Positions 34,682 to 42,496 of a DNA stretch of 64,000 nucleotides are shown piece by piece. The notes under the pieces were generated by a model. The model saw only the letters and a program-made list of their open reading frames with translations, did no database searches and was not told where the DNA came from. The stretch's first letter is position 1, and each line of letters starts with the position of its first letter. A program made the position numbers and the translations under genes. Source of the DNA: CAVRQM01 sp963756975. GTDB lineage: Bacteria > Pseudomonadota > Alphaproteobacteria > Acetobacterales > Acetobacteraceae. The DNA is taken from NCBI GenBank assembly GCA_963756975.1, contig CAVWPS010000002.1:744001-808000 (forward strand), written 5' to 3'.

Positions 34682-34709
34682 TTGCGTGCGGGAAGCAACC
34701 GTCTATACA
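34682..34709 (+). promoter_or_regulatory. Predicted sigma-70-type promoter for rpsF-rpsR-rplI
   Basis: TTGCGT at 34682-34687 and TATACA at 34704-34709 are separated by 16 bases, a good match to housekeeping -35/-10 elements and unusually AT-rich for this DNA. Transcription would start near 34716, giving a leader of about 100 bases before rpsF. Confidence 0.55.
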
Positions 34710-34722
34710 CGCGCCCTTCCCT

Positions 34723-34785
34723 GCCCCGGGGTCGGCGCCCCAGGGGCTATGCTCGCGCGCCATGGGGCGTGGGATCGCAAGATCC
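34723..34785 (+). promoter_or_regulatory. Structured 5' leader of rpsF (two hairpins)
   Basis: First hairpin: GCCCCGGGG at 34723-34731 pairs with CCCC at 34738-34741 and GGGGC at 34743-34747, giving nine pairs with one bulged A and loop TCGGCG. Second hairpin: GGATC-GCAA-GATCC at 34772-34785, a perfect five-pair stem closed by a GNRA tetraloop. S6:S18 complexes are known to bind rpsF leaders in several phyla, so autoregulation is plausible. I did not match the published consensus in detail. Confidence 0.45.
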
Positions 34786-34813
34786 GGAGCGGAGACAAGC
34801 CAGAGGGGCAAAC

Positions 34814-35299
34814 ATGCCGATGTACGAATGCGTGCTCATAGCACGTAACGATGTGACGCAGCAGCAGGTCGAGGCGATTGCCGACACCGTTGCCGCCCAG
34901 TTCGAGGCCGACGGTCACGGCAGCACCGTCGCCAAGCGCGAATACTGGGGCCTGCGCTCGCTCGCCTACCGCATCAACAAGAACCGCAAGGGGCACTACA
35001 TGCTCCTCGGCCTCGACGCGAACGCGGCGTCGCTGAACGAGATGCAGCGCCAGCTCGGCCTGAACGAGGACGTGCTGCGGTTCCTGACCATCCGCGTCGA
35101 CGCGATCGACGAGAACCCGAGCGCCATCCTGACCCGCAAGAGCGACGACCGCGAGCGCGGCTTCCGTGGGCCCAAGCCCGCCGGGCGCTTCGATAGCGGC
35201 CGCAAGCGCGGCTACGACGACCGCGAGGAGTTCCAGGCGCGGCGTGACGACGCGCCGGGCGGCGAGCGTGACGGCGGCTTCCGCGGCATCGAGGAATAG
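34814..35299 (+). CDS. rpsF: 30S ribosomal protein S6
   Basis: A 161-residue S6. The globular part (residues 1-~95) has MYECVLIARNDVTQQQVEAI, REYWGLRSLAYRINKNRKGHYMLLGLDA and LNEDVLRFLTIRVD, all typical. The last ~50 residues are a charged, Arg/Gly-rich tail, probably disordered; such tails are usual in alphaproteobacterial S6 but vary in length. The ATG at 34814 follows AGAGGGG. First gene of the operon with rpsR and rplI. Confidence 0.97.
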   Translation: MPMYECVLIARNDVTQQQVEAIADTVAAQFEADGHGSTVAKREYWGLRSLAYRINKNRKGHYMLLGLDANAASLNEMQRQLGLNEDVLRFLTIRVDAIDENPSAILTRKSDDRERGFRGPKPAGRFDSGRKRGYDDREEFQARRDDAPGGERDGGFRGIEE

Positions 35300-35304
35300 A
35301 GATC

Positions 35305-35631
35305 ATGAGCGAGACACGCGAACCCCGCGAGAACCAGACCCGCGACAACCAGTCCGGCGACGATCGTCGCGGTGGCGGCGCCGGTGCCGGTGGTGCCGCC
35401 GCCGGTGCCCGCCGGCCGTTCTACCGCCGCCGCAAATCCTGCCCGTTCTCGGGCCCGAACGCGCCGGTCATCGACTACAAGGACGTGCGGCTGCTGTCGC
35501 GCTTCCTGTCCGAGCGCGGCAAGATCGTGCCGAGCCGGATCACCGCCGTTTCCGGCAAGAAGCAGCGTGAGCTGGCGCAGGCGATCAAGCGCGCCCGTTT
35601 CCTCGCCCTTCTGCCCTACATCCTGAACTGA
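35305..35631 (+). CDS. rpsR: 30S ribosomal protein S18
   Basis: A 108-residue S18, longer than the usual 75-90 because of a ~36-residue N-terminal extension rich in Gly, Ala and Arg (DDRRGGGAGAGGAAAGARR). The conserved core follows: RRRKSCPFSG, IDYKDVRLLSRFLSERGKIVPSRITAVSGKKQRELAQAIKRAR. S18 pairs with S6 on the platform of the 30S subunit. It starts five bases after the rpsF stop. Confidence 0.97.
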   Translation: MSETREPRENQTRDNQSGDDRRGGGAGAGGAAAGARRPFYRRRKSCPFSGPNAPVIDYKDVRLLSRFLSERGKIVPSRITAVSGKKQRELAQAIKRARFLALLPYILN

Positions 35632-35641
35632 GGCCGCCACC

Positions 35642-36220
35642 ATGCCAGTCGTCGAACTGATCCTGCTGCAAAGGGTCGAGAAGCTTGGGCAGATGGGCGA
35701 GGTGGTCCGGGTCAAGCCGGGCTACGCGCGCAACTTCCTGCTGCCGCAGAAGAAGGCCATCCGGGCCAGCAAGTCGAACGTCGCCCGTTTCGAGGAGCAG
35801 CGCGCCCAGCTGGTCGCGCTGAACCTGAAGCGCCGCGGCGAGGCGGAGCGGCTGGCCGAGCGGATGGCGGGCCTGTCGGTCGTCATCATCCGCCAGGCCG
35901 GCGAGAGCGGCAGCCTGTACGGCTCGGTGTCGTCGCGCGACATCGCCGAGGCCACGATCGAGGCGGGGCTGACGGTCGAGCGCAACCAGATCATCCTGTC
36001 GCACCCGATCAAGACGCTCGGGCTCGCCAACGTGTCGGTCGTGCTGCACCCGGAAGTGTCGATGCCGATGACGGTCAACGTCGCCCGGTCGCCGGAAGAA
36101 GCCGAGCGTCAGGCGCGCGGCGAGCGGATCGGCGCCGACGAGGACGCCGAGGACGCGGCGGCCGAGCAGGAGATCGCGGCCGAGATCTTCGACGCGCAGA
36201 GCGAGGCCGACGCGGCCTGA
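35642..36220 (+). CDS. rplI: 50S ribosomal protein L9
   Basis: A 192-residue L9 with N-terminal domain VELILLQRVEKLGQMGEVVRVKPGYARNFLLP, a long connecting helix (FEEQRAQLVALNLKRRGEAERLAERM), and a C-terminal domain with GSLYGSVSSRDIAEA and LGLANVSVVLHPEV. A ~40-residue acidic tail ends the protein, as in related alphaproteobacteria. Ten bases follow rpsR; a strong bidirectional hairpin (36232-36264) ends the operon. Confidence 0.97.
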   Translation: MPVVELILLQRVEKLGQMGEVVRVKPGYARNFLLPQKKAIRASKSNVARFEEQRAQLVALNLKRRGEAERLAERMAGLSVVIIRQAGESGSLYGSVSSRDIAEATIEAGLTVERNQIILSHPIKTLGLANVSVVLHPEVSMPMTVNVARSPEEAERQARGERIGADEDAEDAAAEQEIAAEIFDAQSEADAA

Positions 36221-36231
36221 GGCGACAAGCG

Positions 36232-36264
36232 GTCAGGGAGGCGAGCGGCGCGCGCCTCCCTGAC
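36232..36264. terminator. Bidirectional hairpin terminator after rplI
   Basis: GTCAGGGAGGCG (36232-36243) and CGCCTCCCTGAC (36253-36264) form a perfect 12-bp stem with a 9-base loop. It lies 12 bases after the rplI stop and ends 5 bases before the stop of the convergent gene at 36269, so it can serve both transcripts. It lacks a U tract, so pausing or exonuclease blocking is more likely than classic intrinsic release. Confidence 0.7.
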
Positions 36265-36268
36265 GATG

Positions 36269-36526
36269 TCAGCGGTTATACTGGCAGCGGCCGGCACCGA
36301 AGTGGAACCCGTTCGGGCACTCGTACGCGGTCCCCCGCGCGTTGCCGCCCGGCCCCTCGAAATGATTGCAGTGGCCGCCGGGGCCACGCCAGAAGCCGGC
36401 GCCGCAGCCCTCGCCGACCGTGACGATGGCGCTTCCCGTATCGGCAGGCCCGGCGACGATCGCCGCGTTGCTTGCGACCGAGAATCCGATCGCCAGCGTG
36501 AAACCCAAGCCTATCATTCTGAGCAT
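36269..36526 (-). CDS. Small exported Cys/Gly-rich protein
   Basis: An 85-residue protein with a Sec-type signal (MLRMIGLGFTLAIGFSVASNAA) and a mature part of about 60 residues. That part is rich in Gly, Cys and aromatic residues: VGEGCGAGFWRGPGGHCNHF, then YECPNGFHFGAGRCQYNR. Four Cys suggest two disulphides in the periplasm or outside. It resembles short GCG-prefix secreted proteins of alphaproteobacteria; no function is known to me. The ATG at 36526 has GGGA seven bases upstream. Longer open frame upstream is not signal-like. Confidence 0.65.
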   Translation of the reverse strand: MLRMIGLGFTLAIGFSVASNAAIVAGPADTGSAIVTVGEGCGAGFWRGPGGHCNHFEGPGGNARGTAYECPNGFHFGAGRCQYNR

Positions 36527-36640
36527 TCCTGGTCCCTTTCCATTGCGTGCGCCGTGCCGGAAGCCGATTCGGACCCCGGTCGCGTCGCCATCGTAATCGG
36601 TCGAGGTGCCGCCGGCACCTTCTAGCAGGCGTCTCACGCT

Positions 36641-36823
36641 CTAATAGGCATAGCACCGGGGCGCGTGGACGCCGCCGTACGGCCCGACGAAGCCGGGACG
36701 GCAGGCGCAGCCGCCGACCGTGGCGGCTAGCATGATCCCGGCCAGCAACGCCGCCCCGAGCCGGGCGCGAACGAAGGCCGGTGCTCCCAGGCGGGTCGCG
36801 CATCGTTGAATTCGGCTGGACAT
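36641..36823 (-). CDS. Small exported protein, possible lipoprotein
   Basis: A 60-residue protein: basic N terminus, hydrophobic LGAALLAGIMLAATV, then VGGC (Cys39) as a possible lipobox, and a 22-residue mature end with CRPGFVGPYGGVHAPRCY. Similar short proteins ending in PYGGVHAPRC-type sequences are common in alphaproteobacteria without known role. The ATG at 36823 has GGGAGAA upstream at good spacing. It is 114 bases upstream of, and parallel to, the other small exported gene (36269-36526). Confidence 0.6.
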   Translation of the reverse strand: MSSRIQRCATRLGAPAFVRARLGAALLAGIMLAATVGGCACRPGFVGPYGGVHAPRCYAY

Positions 36824-36978
36824 GTGGCTTCTCCCGTTTGCCCCGCGTTCGTACCGGCGAGCCCCGTTACATTCCAGATCGCGACGGTAACGAACCATCA
36901 CGGTCCCCATGCCGCTCGCGACGAACTGACCACCCCGCCTTGTTGGTCGGCGCGGCATCGTCCGCTACAGACCGCTTC

Positions 36979-38229
36979 ATGCGGAAAATCCTCGAATATG
37001 TGATCCGCCGCTTCATGGTGCTCGGCCAGCTCGATCTGACTTGGCCGGACGGCACGAGGAGCGAGTTCCGCGGCCGCGCCGCCGGTCCGCGCCATCGCGT
37101 CACGTTGACCGGACCGACGATCGTGCGCCGCCTGCTGCTCAACCCGGCGCTGGCGGTCGGCGAGGGGTATATGGACGGCAGCCTCGAACCGGCCGAGGGC
37201 GAGCTGTACGGGGTGCTCGACTTGCTGCTGGCCAACCTCGCGGCGGGCAGTTCGCTCCCCGCCGTGTTGCGCCTACGCCTGGGTCTGCAGAAGGCGACGC
37301 GCCGGATCGCGCAGCACAACCAGCGGGACCGGGCGCGGCGCAACGTGGCGCACCATTACGACCTCGACGGCGGCGTGTACGACCTGTTCCTCGACCGCGA
37401 CCGGCAATACTCCTGCGCCTATTTCGCGACCGGCCACGAGACGATCGACGAGGCGCAGGCCGCGAAGAAGGCCCTGATCGCCCGCAAATTGTGTCTCGAC
37501 CGGCCGGGGCTGGAAGTGCTCGACATCGGCTGCGGCTGGGGCGGCACGGCGCTGACGCTCGCGCGCGAATACGGGGCACGCGTCACCGGCATCACCCTGT
37601 CGACCGAGCAGCTCGCCGTGGCCCGCGCCCGCGCCGCCGCCGAGGGGCTCGGGGACCGGGTGTCGTTCGAGCTCGCCGACTACCGCTCGGTCGACCGGAC
37701 GTTCGACCGCATCGTCTCGATCGGCATGTTCGAGCATGTCGGCATCGGCCATTACGGGACGTATTTCGCGACCGCGCGGCGCTGCCTGCGCGAGGACGGG
37801 ATCGGCGTCGTGCACGCGATCGGCCGCAGCAACGGCGCGTCGGCGACCAATCCCTGGATCGCCAAATACATCTTTCCGGGCGGCTACAGCCCGGCGCTGT
37901 CCGAGGTGCTGCCGCCGCTGGAGCGCAACGGCCTGATCGCGACCGACATCGAGATTTTGCGCCTGCACTACGCCCGCACCCTACGGATCTGGCGCGAAAG
38001 ATTCCTCGCCGCGCGCGAACGAGTGCTGGAGCGGCACGACCCGCAATTCCTGCGGATGTTCGAGTTCTACCTGACCAGTTCGGAACTGGCGTTCCGCCGC
38101 CAGCACCACATGGTGTTCCAAATCCAGTTCGCCCGCCGCCAGGACGCCGTCCCGCTCACGCGCGACTACCTGCTGGGCCCCAAGGCCGCCGTCGCCGGCA
38201 CGCAATCCCGGGTTCCCGTCGCCGGTTGA
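36979..38229 (+). CDS. cfa: Cyclopropane-fatty-acyl-phospholipid synthase
   Basis: CFA synthase methylenates unsaturated acyl chains in membrane phospholipids with SAM, often in stationary phase or acid stress. The 416-residue protein has an N-terminal lipid-binding domain (PALAVGEGYMDGSLEPAEGELYGVLDLL), RRNVAHHYDLDGGVYDLFLD, QYSCAYFATGHETIDEAQ, motif I VLDIGCGWGGTALTLAREYGA, SIGMFEHVGIGHYGTYF, and RRQHHMVFQIQF near the end. It is probably monocistronic, with a palindrome after it (38250s). Confidence 0.95.
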   Translation: MRKILEYVIRRFMVLGQLDLTWPDGTRSEFRGRAAGPRHRVTLTGPTIVRRLLLNPALAVGEGYMDGSLEPAEGELYGVLDLLLANLAAGSSLPAVLRLRLGLQKATRRIAQHNQRDRARRNVAHHYDLDGGVYDLFLDRDRQYSCAYFATGHETIDEAQAAKKALIARKLCLDRPGLEVLDIGCGWGGTALTLAREYGARVTGITLSTEQLAVARARAAAEGLGDRVSFELADYRSVDRTFDRIVSIGMFEHVGIGHYGTYFATARRCLREDGIGVVHAIGRSNGASATNPWIAKYIFPGGYSPALSEVLPPLERNGLIATDIEILRLHYARTLRIWRERFLAARERVLERHDPQFLRMFEFYLTSSELAFRRQHHMVFQIQFARRQDAVPLTRDYLLGPKAAVAGTQSRVPVAG

Positions 38230-38252
38230 TTGTCCCGGCCTGTCACCGTCCG

Positions 38253-38266
38253 GTCACACGCGTGAC
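38253..38266. terminator. Small hairpin after cfa
   Basis: GTCAC-ACGC-GTGAC is a perfect 5-bp stem with a 4-base loop, extendable to eight pairs with one mismatch by the flanking CCG/GGG. It lies 23 bases past the cfa stop and about 100 bases before dnaB. No U tract. Confidence 0.3.
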
Positions 38267-38297
38267 GGGCGACCGCCGATCGCGGATTTCGTCCCCG

Positions 38298-38316
38298 CTA
38301 TACAAAGTTGTCCACA
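38298..38316 (+). promoter_or_regulatory. Possible -10 box and DnaA-box-like site before dnaB
   Basis: CTATACAAAG contains TATACA, a plausible -10 element, and just after it TTGTCCACA at 38308-38316 differs from the DnaA box consensus TTATCCACA at one position. The site is 49 bases upstream of the dnaB start. A single near-consensus 9-mer can occur by chance, so this is tentative. Confidence 0.35.
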
Positions 38317-38364
38317 GACGCCGCCTCCCTCGCGCACGCCGGCTCGGCTAGACTCGTCCGAACG

Positions 38365-39876
38365 ATGAACAACGTCTCCTCGACCTCACTCGATCCCGGC
38401 CTGCTCGGGCTGTCGGCCCGGCTGCCGCCCTCCAACAGCGTCGCGGAGCAGGCTTTGCTCGGCGCGCTGCTGGCCAACAACAAGGCGTACGAGCGGGTCG
38501 CGGAGTTCCTGCAGGCGGAGCATTTCGCCGACCCGATCCACGGCCGCATCTTCGCCGCCATCGCGCGCCGGGTCGACGCGGGACAGCTCGCCGACGCGGT
38601 GACGCTGAAGGCCGAGTTCGAGCATTCGGGCGTGCTCGACGAGGTCGGCGGCACCGTCTACCTCGCGCAGTTGCTGTCCGGCATGGTCGGCATCATCAAC
38701 GCCGGCGAATACGGCCGCACGGTCCACGACGCCTGGATCCGCCGCCAGCTGATCGAGATCGGCGAGACGGTGGTCAACAACGCGTTCGGGGCGCAGCCGG
38801 AGCTGGACGGCACCAACCAGGTCGAACTGGCCGAGCAATCGCTGTTCGACCTCGCCTCGCGCGGGCCGACCAACGACGGGTTCGTCACGTTCGGTGCCGC
38901 CTTGGCCGAAGCGATCAAGGGGGCCGAGCGGGCGTTCAAGCTCTCGGGCGGCGTGTCCGGGCTGACGACCGGCTTGCGCGACCTCGACAAGAAGACCGGC
39001 GGCCTGCACCCGTCCGACCTCGTGATCCTGGCCGGGCGGCCGGGCATGGGCAAAACCGCGCTCGCGACCAAGATCGCGTTCGGCGCCGCGCGTGCGCTGA
39101 TGGAGGACGCGCGCGCCGCCGACCCGCGCGGCCAGCCGAAGCAGGTGGTCGCGATCTTCTCGCTCGAAATGAGCGCCGAGCAGCTCGCGACCCGCTTGCT
39201 GAGCGAGGAATCCAGGGTCAGCGGCGACCGCATCCGGCGCGGCGACATCGGCCAGCGGGAGTTCGACCGGTTCGTCCAGGTCAGCCGCGAACTCGCGACG
39301 CTGCCGCTGCACATCGACGACACGCCGGCGATCAGCATGTCGGCGTTGCGCACCCGCTGCCGCCGGCTGAAGCGGACCAAGGGGCTGGCGCTGGTGATCG
39401 TGGATTACCTGCAGCTGATGCGGCCCTCGATCGGCACCAAGCCGGAAAGCCGGGTGCTGGAAATCAGCATGATCACGCAGGGGCTGAAGGCGGTGGCGAA
39501 GGAGCTGTCCGTTCCGGTGATGGCGCTGTCGCAGCTGTCGCGCGCGGTCGAAAGCCGCGAGGACAAGCGGCCGCTGCTGTCGGACCTGCGCGAATCGGGC
39601 AGCATCGAGCAGGATGCGGACATGGTGATGTTCGTCTACCGCGACGAATACTACTTGCAGCAGCGCGCGCCGAAGCAGATCGCGTTCGAGAACGACGACA
39701 AGTTCCACACCGCGACCGACAAGTGGCAGCGCGACATGGACCAGGTCCACAACCGCGCCGAGTTGCTGATCGAAAAGCAGCGGCACGGGCCGACCGGCAA
39801 GATCGACCTGTTTTTCGAGGGCGAATACACCCGCTTCGCCGACCTCGATCTGACGCACGGCCAAGACGCTGACTGA
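38365..39876 (+). CDS. dnaB: Replicative DNA helicase
   Basis: DnaB is the hexameric helicase unwinding DNA ahead of the fork. The 503-residue protein has the N-terminal DnaB domain (RLPPSNSVAEQALLGALLANNKAYERV), a linker, and the RecA-like domain with LVILAGRPGMGKTALATKIAF (Walker A), FSLEMSAEQLATRLLSEES, LVIVDYLQLMRP (Walker B) and DLRESGSIEQDADMVMFVYRDEYY. The ATG at 38365 starts MNNVSSTSLDPG; an upstream in-frame TTG coincides with the DnaA-like site and is rejected. No intein is present. alr follows with an 8-base overlap if it starts at CTG. Confidence 0.97.
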   Translation: MNNVSSTSLDPGLLGLSARLPPSNSVAEQALLGALLANNKAYERVAEFLQAEHFADPIHGRIFAAIARRVDAGQLADAVTLKAEFEHSGVLDEVGGTVYLAQLLSGMVGIINAGEYGRTVHDAWIRRQLIEIGETVVNNAFGAQPELDGTNQVELAEQSLFDLASRGPTNDGFVTFGAALAEAIKGAERAFKLSGGVSGLTTGLRDLDKKTGGLHPSDLVILAGRPGMGKTALATKIAFGAARALMEDARAADPRGQPKQVVAIFSLEMSAEQLATRLLSEESRVSGDRIRRGDIGQREFDRFVQVSRELATLPLHIDDTPAISMSALRTRCRRLKRTKGLALVIVDYLQLMRPSIGTKPESRVLEISMITQGLKAVAKELSVPVMALSQLSRAVESREDKRPLLSDLRESGSIEQDADMVMFVYRDEYYLQQRAPKQIAFENDDKFHTATDKWQRDMDQVHNRAELLIEKQRHGPTGKIDLFFEGEYTRFADLDLTHGQDAD

Positions 39877-40945
39877 GCCCACGCCGCACGCCGTCCTGTC
39901 CGTCGATGTCGGCGCGGTCGTGGCGAACTATCGCGATCTGCGCGACCGGGCCGGCGCGGATGTCGCGGCGGTTCTGAAGGCGGATTTCTACGGGCTCGGC
40001 GCGGCTCCGGTCGCGGCGCGTCTGTACGCCGAGGGATGCCGGCACGTCTTCGTCGCCCAGCTCGCGGAGGCCGTCGCGCTCCGCGACATCGTCCCGGACG
40101 CGATGCTGGCGGTGCTCGGCGGCCTGCTGGCGGGCGACGAGCCGATCCATGCGGCGAAAAACATCGTGCCGGTGCTGGGCAGCGTGGACGAGATCGACCG
40201 CTGGGCCGCCCACGCCCGCGCCGTCGGGCACGAGTTGCCGGCGCTGCTGCACGTCGACACCGGAATGAACCGCCTCGGCCTGCCGCCCGAGGAATTCTTC
40301 TCACTGACCGAGACGCGCCTTGCGGGGATCGATGTCCTTTACGTGATGACGCACCTGCTCGACGCGGAGCGGCCGGACAGCGCCGCCAATGCCCGTCAGC
40401 TCGCCGCCTTCACCGAAGCCGTCGCGCATCGGCCGGGCCGCGCCAGCTTCGCCAACTCGTCCGGGTTGTTCCTCGGCGACGCGTTCGGAAGCGACCTCGC
40501 CCGGCCCGGCGCGGCACTGGCCGGCATCAATCCGGCACCCGGAACGGCGCATCCGCTGCGGCCGGTCGCACGGCTGACCGCGCGCGTGCTGCAACTTCGC
40601 ACCATCCCTGCCGGCACGGCCGTCGGCTACCGCGCCACCTGGACCGCCGCGCGAGACACCCGGATCGCGACCGTCGGCATCGGGTACGCCGACGGCTGGC
40701 CGGTTTCCCTGTCCAATCGCGGCCGGGCGTCGCTGGACGGGTGCGTCCTGCCGCTGGTAGGGCGTGTATCCATGGACCTCACCCTATTCGACGCGACCGG
40801 CGCGCCCGCGATTCGCGCCGGCGACATGGTCGAGCTGATCGGCCCGTCGATCCCGGTCGAGCAGGTCGCGGCGGATGCGGGCACCACGCCGTATGAAATC
40901 CTCACCCGGCTCGGCCGGCGGATCGCGCGGACCTATCACGGGTGA
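39869..40945 (+). CDS. alr: Alanine racemase, probably with a CTG start
   Basis: Alr interconverts L- and D-alanine for peptidoglycan, using PLP. The protein has the PLP-lysine segment AAVLKADFYGLG, HVDTGMNRLG, NSSGLFLGDAFGSDLARPG, and the C-terminal VGIGYADGWP with the second catalytic Tyr. The family's first strand is present upstream of the only canonical start (GTG 39920) as HAVLSVDVGAVVANYRDL. No ATG, GTG or TTG precedes it after the in-frame stop at 39851-39853. CTG at 39869 would supply it (358 residues) and overlaps the dnaB end. I therefore annotate CTG; an undetected indel is the alternative. Confidence 0.88.
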   Translation: MTEPTPHAVLSVDVGAVVANYRDLRDRAGADVAAVLKADFYGLGAAPVAARLYAEGCRHVFVAQLAEAVALRDIVPDAMLAVLGGLLAGDEPIHAAKNIVPVLGSVDEIDRWAAHARAVGHELPALLHVDTGMNRLGLPPEEFFSLTETRLAGIDVLYVMTHLLDAERPDSAANARQLAAFTEAVAHRPGRASFANSSGLFLGDAFGSDLARPGAALAGINPAPGTAHPLRPVARLTARVLQLRTIPAGTAVGYRATWTAARDTRIATVGIGYADGWPVSLSNRGRASLDGCVLPLVGRVSMDLTLFDATGAPAIRAGDMVELIGPSIPVEQVAADAGTTPYEILTRLGRRIARTYHG

Positions 40946-41727
40946 ACCGGCTACTGGACGTCATCGCGGCGCTCGGCCGGGCGGCGCTCGGCATTTGCGC
41001 CGGCGCCGGGCGGGTGGCGCTGTTCGCGCTGTCCGGCCTGTCGCACATTTTTCGCCCGCCGTTCTACGGACGCGAGTTCGGCCGCGCGATGCTGGAGATC
41101 GGGTTCTACAGCCTGCCCGTGGTGGCGCTGACGGCGACGTTCACCGGCATGGTGCTGGCGCTGCAGGCGGCGACCGGGCTGTCCCGCTTCTCGGCCACGT
41201 CGGCGATCGCGAACCTCGTCGTGCTGTCGGTCACGCGCGAGCTGGGGCCGGTGCTGGCCGGGCTGATGGTCGCGGGCCGCGTCGGGGCGGCGATGGCGGC
41301 CGAGATCGGCACGATGCGCGTGACAGACCAGATCGACGCGCTGTCCACCCTGTCGACCAACCCGATGAAATACCTGGTCGCCCCGAGGCTGCTGGCCGGC
41401 ATCGTCGCCCTGCCGCTGCTGGTCGCGGTGGCCGACGTGCTCGGCGTCTTCGGCGGCACGATCATCGCGACCCTAAAGCTTGGGTTCGACGCGCACCTGT
41501 ACCTGGCCCGCACGGTCGAGTTCGTTCAGACCGGCGACGTCATCAGCGGCCTCGTCAAAGCGGCCGTGTTCGGGTTCCTGATCGTCCTGATGGGCTGCTA
41601 CAACGGCTACCGCAGCCAGGGCGGCGCGCAGGGCGTCGGCACCGCCACGACCTCGGCCGTCGTCGCGTCGTCGGTGCTGATCCTCGCACTCGATTACGTG
41701 CTGACCGAGCTGTTCTTCGCCCGATGA
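40942..41727 (+). CDS. mlaE: MlaE-type ABC transporter permease
   Basis: MlaE is the inner-membrane permease of the MlaFEDB phospholipid transporter that keeps outer-membrane lipid asymmetry. The 261-residue protein has about five spans and family motifs: GLSHIFRPPFYGREFGRAML, LTATFTGMVLALQAATGLSRF, VTRELGPVLAGLMVAGRVGAAMAAEIGTMRVTDQIDAL and FIVLMGCYNGYRSQGGAQGVG-type loop near the end. The GTG start overlaps the alr stop (GTGA) and its stop overlaps mlaF (ATGA). Confidence 0.94.
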   Translation: MNRLLDVIAALGRAALGICAGAGRVALFALSGLSHIFRPPFYGREFGRAMLEIGFYSLPVVALTATFTGMVLALQAATGLSRFSATSAIANLVVLSVTRELGPVLAGLMVAGRVGAAMAAEIGTMRVTDQIDALSTLSTNPMKYLVAPRLLAGIVALPLLVAVADVLGVFGGTIIATLKLGFDAHLYLARTVEFVQTGDVISGLVKAAVFGFLIVLMGCYNGYRSQGGAQGVGTATTSAVVASSVLILALDYVLTELFFAR

Positions 41728-42494
41728 GCAGCCCGGCGATCTCGGTTCGCGGCCTTCGCAAATCGTTCGGCGGCAAGCAGGTGCTGGACGGCGTCGATCT
41801 CGACGTGCCGGCCGGCTCCGCCTTCGTGGTGATCGGCGGATCGGGCAGCGGCAAGTCGGTGCTGCTGCGCTGCATCCTCGGCCTGATCGAGCCCGATGCC
41901 GGCAGCGTCCTGTTCGACGGCGTGGACATCCTGAAAATGCCGTCGGAGCAGCGCGCCACCGCACGCGCCCGGATCGGCATGCTGTTCCAGGCCGGCGCGC
42001 TGTTCGACAGCCTGCCCGTCTGGGAAAACGTGATGTTCGGCCCGCTAGCCCGCCGCGCGGTCGGCCGGACGGACGCGCGGGAACAGGCCGGCGGCGTGCT
42101 GGCGCAGGTCGGGCTCGATCCCAGCGTCGGCGACCTGTCCCCCGCCGAACTCTCGGGCGGCATGCAGAAGCGCGTCGCCCTCGCCCGCGCGATCGCCCAG
42201 CAACCGGACGTGCTGTTCTTCGACGAGCCGACGACCGGGCTCGACCCGATCATGGGGGCGGTGATCGACGGCGTGATCGTCGATCTGGTCCGCAACCTCG
42301 GCACGACGGCGATCGCGATCACCCACGACATGGCGAGTGCGACGCGGATCGGGAACGTGGCGGCGATGCTGTACCGCGGGAAGCTGGTGTGGACCGGGCC
42401 GGCGGCGGAGCTGCTGGAGAGCCATAACGCGATGGTCGACCAGTTCACGCACGGCCGGCGCGAGGGGCCGATCCAGATGGAGCTGCGGAAGTAG
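41724..42494 (+). CDS. mlaF: MlaF-type ABC transporter ATP-binding protein
   Basis: ATPase partner of MlaE. The 256-residue protein has Walker A FVVIGGSGSGKSVLLRC, Q-loop GMLFQAGALFDSL, signature LSGGMQKRVALARAIA, Walker B VLFFDEPTTGLDP and the switch His in AIAITHDMASA. The usual next gene, mlaD (MCE-domain substrate-binding protein), is not found downstream. Instead a convergent RES/Xre pair starts two bases after the stop, so MlaD must be encoded elsewhere or was displaced. Confidence 0.94.
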   Translation: MSSPAISVRGLRKSFGGKQVLDGVDLDVPAGSAFVVIGGSGSGKSVLLRCILGLIEPDAGSVLFDGVDILKMPSEQRATARARIGMLFQAGALFDSLPVWENVMFGPLARRAVGRTDAREQAGGVLAQVGLDPSVGDLSPAELSGGMQKRVALARAIAQQPDVLFFDEPTTGLDPIMGAVIDGVIVDLVRNLGTTAIAITHDMASATRIGNVAAMLYRGKLVWTGPAAELLESHNAMVDQFTHGRREGPIQMELRK

Positions 42495-42496
42495 CG

